Notes under the pieces: model-generated
Database searches by the model: none
What the model saw: only the letters and a program-made list of their open reading frames with translations
What the model was told of the DNA's origin: nothing
Translations under genes and position numbers: made by a program
Assembly: GCA_030151225.1 (NCBI GenBank)
Contig: JASLEG010000006.1
Location: 1 to 53,053 of the forward strand
Length of the DNA stretch: 53,053 nt
From: Burkholderia sp.
GTDB taxonomy: Bacteria > Pseudomonadota > Gammaproteobacteria > Burkholderiales > Burkholderiaceae
Direction of reading: 5' to 3'
In this document: piece after piece, positions 48,747 to 53,053 of the stretch
How the letters are laid out: every line of letters begins with the position of its first letter
How positions within the stretch are numbered: the first letter of the stretch is position 1

Positions 48747-51600
48747 CGCGATCATCCTTTCCCCGTTGCATCCCCTTCGCCTGGCTTGGCATTGCCTCGC
48801 ACAAGGAGTGCTCTACGATGCGGCGGAAGGCGACATGCCGCACCCCTGTCCTGCGGCCAGCATCCTGGACCCGGACTGCATACCCGACCTGCTGGCCATG
48901 TCGCTCCAGACGCCCGGGGGACCCACGGGTGTCGACCGCGTTCCGTTCCTGTCCGTCGAGTGCAACTCCGACTATTGGTCGGTGCTGTGGAACGGTGCGC
49001 GACTCGGCCAGATAGCAGACAAGTCGCGGCAGCCGCCCTTCGACGATGCATTCGGCTTGATCGTGGGAGGCATCTCAAGTGGCTTCAGTCCTGCCCAGGT
49101 CGCCCGTGCCCTCGAGGACGTCTCCGATCTCCTGCCCGCAAAGCCAATCGTCAGTGTCGTCCTATCGAGTGGCGGTGGCGCCACGGATGCATGCACCGAA
49201 GGCCTGGCGACCTGGTGCACCAAGCGATTCGGGACTAGCGAGGCCACTGTTCCCCGGCAAGGCGTGGGCTCGAGGCTCCTCGAGGTCTTCGACACAAGGC
49301 CATCCAGCTCGCGTCCGGACCAAGCCACGATCGCCAACCTGTCGGAGGACACCGGCAACCGCGTCCGCTGGTTCGAGAAGCAGCCGCCGGGAGCCAAGCC
49401 GGACCTCGGGATCATCGCCCAGTTGGGCTCGGCGCAACCGGAATCGACCCCGGTCGGCATGCGCTCCCCTTTAGGAACGGGGGGCCTGATCCGCCACAGG
49501 ATCAGGCGCCAACTACACGGGGCGTTCCTCAGCGAGTCGCGCCAGGCCCTGGCGGCACCTCCCTCCGGCGAGATGTTCGCTGACAAGGTGGCCCACTGCG
49601 TCAGCGCTCTGGAGGGTGGCCAGGACAACGCGATCGGGCTCCAGTTCGCGCCCAACGTGCATGCTGTCTCCAACATGCTCGATGAGAAAAAGGCTGGCTT
49701 CGTCGCGGTTTCCTCCTCCGCGATCGATCCGGCATGTTTCTTGGGAGACTGGATCAAGGGGACATACTTGTGGGACTACGACCTGCCCTCCTACTCCCAC
49801 CGGGCCGGCGACACCAGTGGCTACTACTTGTTATCACAAGTGAGGGACGCCGACCGCGATGCCCTCGGGAGGGTGCTACACCCCTTGCCAGGCTGCAGCG
49901 AGCTCGACGAAGGCCAAATCGAGCAGGTCCTGCTCGAGGTCGCAAGACGAGGCATCCCGACGGTGCGCGGCCTCTCCGGCGACGATTCCAGCGCAACCGG
50001 CGACCTCGGGCTGTTCCTCGCGGTGCGGCTCCTTCAGGACCAGTTCCGCACGTCGGGTAATCTGGACAGCCTCCTGCCCGTGCTCTCCGGTACGCCGGAC
50101 GACGCCTCCATCGCGATCATCATCCCAGTCGACCCCTTCCGTGGGTATCTCGCGGACGTAGCCTTGTCGCTTGGCAAGGACCGGAAAGATGCCTCGCTCT
50201 CTCGCCCAGACCTCCTGATCGTCGGCTTCCGCATGAGCGAGGGCTCTACCCGCATCCACCTTACCCCGCTAGAGGTGAAATGCCGCCAGCAGAGCAGCAC
50301 ACTCACCACGAGCGACGCGAAGGACGCGCTTAGTCAAGCTAGGGCGCTTTCCTCGTTGCTGAAGGAAATGGAGCTGCGTGCCACTAAGTCCCTGGCGTGG
50401 AAGCTCGCATACCAACACCTGTTGCTGTCGATGATCGGCTTTGGACTGCGCGTCTACAGCCAACACGAACTCGTCAAGGAACAGGCCGCGCGCTGGGCTG
50501 GGTACCACGAGCGCATCGCGGCCGCGATATTGGGCCCATCTCCTGAGATCACCATAGACAACCATGGTCGCCTTATTGTGGTGCATGGATCGCCACTCAG
50601 CGACGCGCACGACCACGATGGGGACGGTTTTCGCGAGAGTATCGCCATCTCGCCGGCCGACGCGGGGCGGATCGTAGGTGGCGATGCCCAGACGTTCTAC
50701 GAGGCAGTCCGTGCCAAGGTCCGGGACTGGAACCTACTTCCCCTTGCTCCCGCGACCAGCGCTGCATCAGCTTGCGCATTCGAACCTGAGAATCCCCGTT
50801 CACTGCCGACCAGCGGCACGGAAGCCGCTAGCGTCTACCCCGCACTAGCACCTCTCGCGCGAAAAGAGATTCCTGCCGAGTCCCTCATGCAAGAGGATCC
50901 CATCGCGTCGATGCCAACTGCAGCGGCAGTACCACGCGAGAACGACGCGGGCATCGCCCTCTCCATCGGCAGGACCGTCGATGGATTCCAGCCTCGCCAG
51001 CTTATCCTGAACGTATCGGACACGCGGCTAAACCACCTGAACATCGGCGTGGTAGGCGACCTTGGCACCGGCAAGACACAGCTACTGAAGTCGCTCATAT
51101 TCCAGATCGCCACTGCAAGGCGCGAGAACCGTGGCATCAAGCCAAGGTTCCTGATATTCGACTACAAGCGAGACTACAGCAGCGCCGAGTTCGTCGCAGC
51201 AACCGGTGCACGCGTAGTCAAGCCTTCACGTCTCCCGCTCAACTTGTTCGATACCACGTCCATTAGCGAGTCCGTGGCTCCATGGCTGGACAGGTTCCGC
51301 TTCTTCGCCGATGTCCTAGACAAGGTGTACTCGGGCATAGGCCCGGTTCAGCGCGACAAGCTCAAGGGTGCCGTCCGCAGCGCGTACGAGGCGTGTTCTT
51401 CGCAAGGCCGGCAACCAACCATATACGACATCCACGCCGAGTACCGCGAGTTGCTGGGTGGCAAGTCCGACTCACCGATGGCGATCATCGACGACCTCGT
51501 GGACATGGAGGTATTCGAGAGGGATCCTGCGAAGACGAGGTCGTTCGACGAATTCCTCGACGGCATCGTCGTCGTTTCGCTTGATGCGATGGGCCAGGAT
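48634..51600 (+). pseudogene. DptH-like ATPase fragment (phosphorothioation-dependent restriction), both ends lost
   Basis: An uninterrupted frame of about 985 residues (inside an open frame 48583-52026). Order: a long N-terminal part (IILSPLHPLRLAWHCLAQGV); a PD-(D/E)xK-like patch (SRPDLLIVGF then LTPLEVKCRQ, about 50200-50285); and a HerA/FtsK-type ATPase with Walker A GDLGTGKTQ (near 51058-51084) and Walker B-like FLIFDYKRDYS. It ends in FLDGIVVVSLDAMGQD, where DptH proteins continue with the rest of the ATPase. DptH works with DptF/DptG in Dnd phosphorothioate-based defence. The start joins the integrase; the end joins the reversed GTPase gene. No dnd or other dpt genes are in the window. 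DptH identity is from memory of the family. Confidence 0.72.
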
Positions 51601-52017
51601 GCCGGCGATCTCAGCGGCGTGCTCGACACAGATGCGATGCATGCTGCCGCGCACCTGCTCGACCTGCTCCCTGAGAACCCGTTCAAAGCGCTCGACGTCG
51701 TCGGCCTGCTCCTGCAGCAACTGTCGCCGAGACTCCTCCTTGAACAGGATCCGCAACGATTCGATGATGGTGCTTTTACCGGCATTCGTTTCACCGAAAA
51801 AGGCCAACGTGAATTTGTCCCATTCCGAGAATTGCCGCAGTTTGGCGAGCTGCTGGTCGAAATCCGTTTGAATCGACCGCAACCGCTGCAGCATGTTGCC
51901 GATTTCCAGTTTTCCCTTTTCGTGATCGACACGCAGTTCCGTGATGTCGGAAATGGCGCCAGCGATGCTTGCGGAGATGTCCGTATAGAGACGATCGAAA
52001 TCCTGGCCAGGATGCAT
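51598..52017 (-). pseudogene. Dynamin-like/LeoA-like GTPase fragment, 3' part lost
   Basis: The first about 140 codons of a P-loop GTPase. An N-terminal helical stretch (DFDRLYTDISASIAGAISDI, then LRVDHEKGKLEIGNMLQRLR) is followed by the Walker A FFGETNAGKSTIIESL (residues 73-88) and LFKEESRRQLLQEQADDVER. GETNAGKST with this lead-in is seen in dynamin-like GTPases found in defence islands. Near 51600 the frame passes into the complement of the DptH-like fragment, so switch regions and G4 motif are missing and the protein would be inactive. Start ATG 52017 has no strong ribosome site. Confidence 0.7.
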
Positions 52018-52429
52018 AGCGGATAAGTGGTGGAGGCGATAAAGAGAGCGTTCAAACTAGCGTTATCGTCATTTTTTTGAAAATCTTGAGCCGTGCGAAT
52101 CTGCCGGCTACAGGGTTCTCGCGAGATCGCTTGCCGACAAATCGAGAGGGGATGATTGATCAGCGAGCCGGTCGGCGATGCAAACGTTTCAAAACCGCGC
52201 TCTCCTTCGATTCTTTTTTCTCGAATGATGAGGTATCTCTTTTTATCAATCACTTGAAGCGAAGCTGCGGAGGTATTGCCCCGATTCGCACATATCGCCC
52301 ATCCGAATCAAAATAAAGTGGCACGGGCGGACTCGACGTTCTATCGCGTCAAGATCCCCGCGTCTTACTTCGTTGGGTGCGCCGGTGATCGATCCATGCG
52401 CTCCGGACACGTTCACACGACCGCGACCG
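52018..52429. other. Gene-poor, AT-richer gap
   Basis: About 410 bases at markedly lower GC than the first 47 kb. No convincing gene, only short frames without family features. It holds runs such as CATTTTTTTGAAAAT near 52070 and TTCTTTTTTCTC near 52215, and would contain the promoter of the GTPase fragment. Confidence 0.6.
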
Positions 52430-52672
52430 ATGAAGCAATATCATCCAACCTCAACCCGATATGAATTCCACTCATTCATCATACTCGAGCGCATTCATCT
52501 GTCCATCGTTCAGGAGGTGGAAAAACAGGGTTCGCTGACCGCCGCCGCCAGCGTCCTTCACGTGACGCAGTCGGCGCTCAGTCACAGCATGAAGAAGCTG
52601 GAGCAGCAGCTCGGCACCGACATCTGGCGGCCGTGCTCGAAGATATCGGTGTATTTGAACCGGCGCTTTTGA
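52430..52672 (+). pseudogene. LysR/MetR-type regulator fragment with lost start codon
   Basis: Codons from 52481 read ILERIHLSIVQEVEKQGSLT, AAASVLHVTQSALSHSMKKL and EQQLGTDIW: the HTH and first wing of a MetR-like LysR regulator. The expected initiator is ATA at 52481-52483, although an in-frame ATG exists at 52430 with non-homologous codons between. After DIW (52627) the frame goes into unrelated sequence (RPCSKISVYLNRRF) and stops at 52672. Only about 50 of some 300 residues remain. It is not linked here to metE or other methionine genes. Confidence 0.75.
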
Positions 52673-52978
52673 ATGGCAAACGCTGGAAGCTGGGAAATAG
52701 CCCACCATTTCAGTAAAAGGGCGACGATTCCGACTGTTGACCGGCGCCAAGCGCTCGACCGTCGACCCGTCCAGCCGAACGCCTTGTTCATGCAACACGG
52801 CAAGACTGGTTGCACAGGTCGTCTGAATCTCAATGTCCCACAAGAGACCAAGTGATTCTGCATCCGGTAGCTTTAACGTGCGGATCGCGATCAAGACGCG
52901 CGATTGCAGGCGGAAATGCCGGTCGGCTCCGATGAAGTGTAGAAGTTCAGACTTGATCTGACAGCAAAGCCTTGCCAA
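52628..52978 (-). other. Unidentified open stretch
   Basis: The minus-strand frame from a TTG at 52978 (MARLCCQIKSELLHFIGADR, LPDAESLGLLWDIEIQTTCA, LAVLHEQGVRLDGSTVERL) has protein-like composition for about 110 codons, up to the junction with the MetR fragment at 52628. There is no ribosome site, no ATG and no family I recognise. It may be part of a broken gene that entered with the rearrangement, or chance. Confidence 0.25.
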
Positions 52979-52983
52979 GAGGC

Positions 52984-53052
52984 GGGGTTACCCGTTTTGA
53001 TAGAGGTGCGAATCTTCATCAAAACAGCGCGCAAGCGCCAAGGAGTAACCCC
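52984..53052. repeat. Nested inverted repeat at the right edge
   Basis: Outer arms GGGGTTAC (52984-52991) and GTAACCCC (53045-53052) enclose inner arms GTTTTGAT (52994-53001) and ATCAAAAC (53018-53025). Each pair is perfect. It could be the end of a mobile element, a recombination site or a structured leader; the window stops too soon to tell. Confidence 0.55.
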
Positions 53053-53053
53053 G

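Noticed and set aside
51348..52253. Minus-strand frame of 301 codons across the DptH/GTPase junction
   Set aside because: Ser/Arg/Thr-rich and overlaps both recognised fragments in another frame; no motif.

Overview
The window looks like chromosomal DNA of a Burkholderia-type betaproteobacterium. The evidence is very high GC, strong third-position GC bias that leaves long empty antisense frames, two Burkholderia-style general porins, and dense LysR/AraC/GntR/XRE/LuxR regulators beside small catabolic operons. The species cannot be fixed from the sequence alone. No rRNA, intact tRNA or CRISPR array was seen.

Positions 1-5.4 kb (minus strand) hold a GntR regulator, an ADP-ribosylglycohydrolase-family protein, an NCS1 permease and a PfkB kinase that runs off the left edge. 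The first two overlap by one base and the last two by four. The set has the same logic as the E. coli yegTUV/yegW locus: import a nucleoside-like compound, cleave its N-glycosidic bond, phosphorylate the sugar. A porin lies just upstream. From 5.6-10.7 kb come a small unknown protein, an AraC regulator, a nitronate monooxygenase, an AtoE-type short-chain fatty-acid transporter and an SDR. From 10.9-13.1 kb a PhyH-type dioxygenase and two methyltransferases form a cassette that runs into a truncated lipoprotein gene. From 13.9-23 kb are an alpha/beta hydrolase, a Blc-type lipocalin, a DUF1328 peptide with a near-consensus sigma-54 promoter, an M20 amidohydrolase/MHS transporter operon with a divergent LysR, a second porin and a chemoreceptor. 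From 23.2-24.3 kb lie remnants of a LysR gene and an MFS gene. From 24.3-32.4 kb are an alcohol dehydrogenase with a divergent MmyB-type regulator, a lactonase-like metallohydrolase with an FAH-family enzyme under a divergent XRE-cupin regulator, a LuxR-type regulator and a large lipoprotein.

The main feature is 32.5-47.9 kb (minus strand): a complete, collinear sbnABCDEFGHI-type operon for the citrate/L-2,3-diaminopropionate siderophore staphyloferrin B. It is preceded by a TonB-dependent receptor with an N-terminal signalling (STN) domain and by a FecR/FecI pair. Fur-box-like palindromes lie in front of sbnA and fecI. The likely logic is Fur control plus surface signalling by the ferri-siderophore. 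No inner-membrane ferric-siderophore permease is seen, and the SbnI homologue is a single short domain.

From about 47.97 kb the DNA changes character: lower GC and several broken genes. A terminator and a tRNA 3'-end-like sequence are followed by a P4-type integrase cut off before its catalytic domain. This joins a DptH-like ATPase fragment, which in turn meets tail-to-tail a truncated dynamin-like GTPase. Next come a LysR/MetR fragment with a lost start codon and unidentified sequence ending in a nested inverted repeat. This is best read as a decayed, rearranged mobile/defence island.
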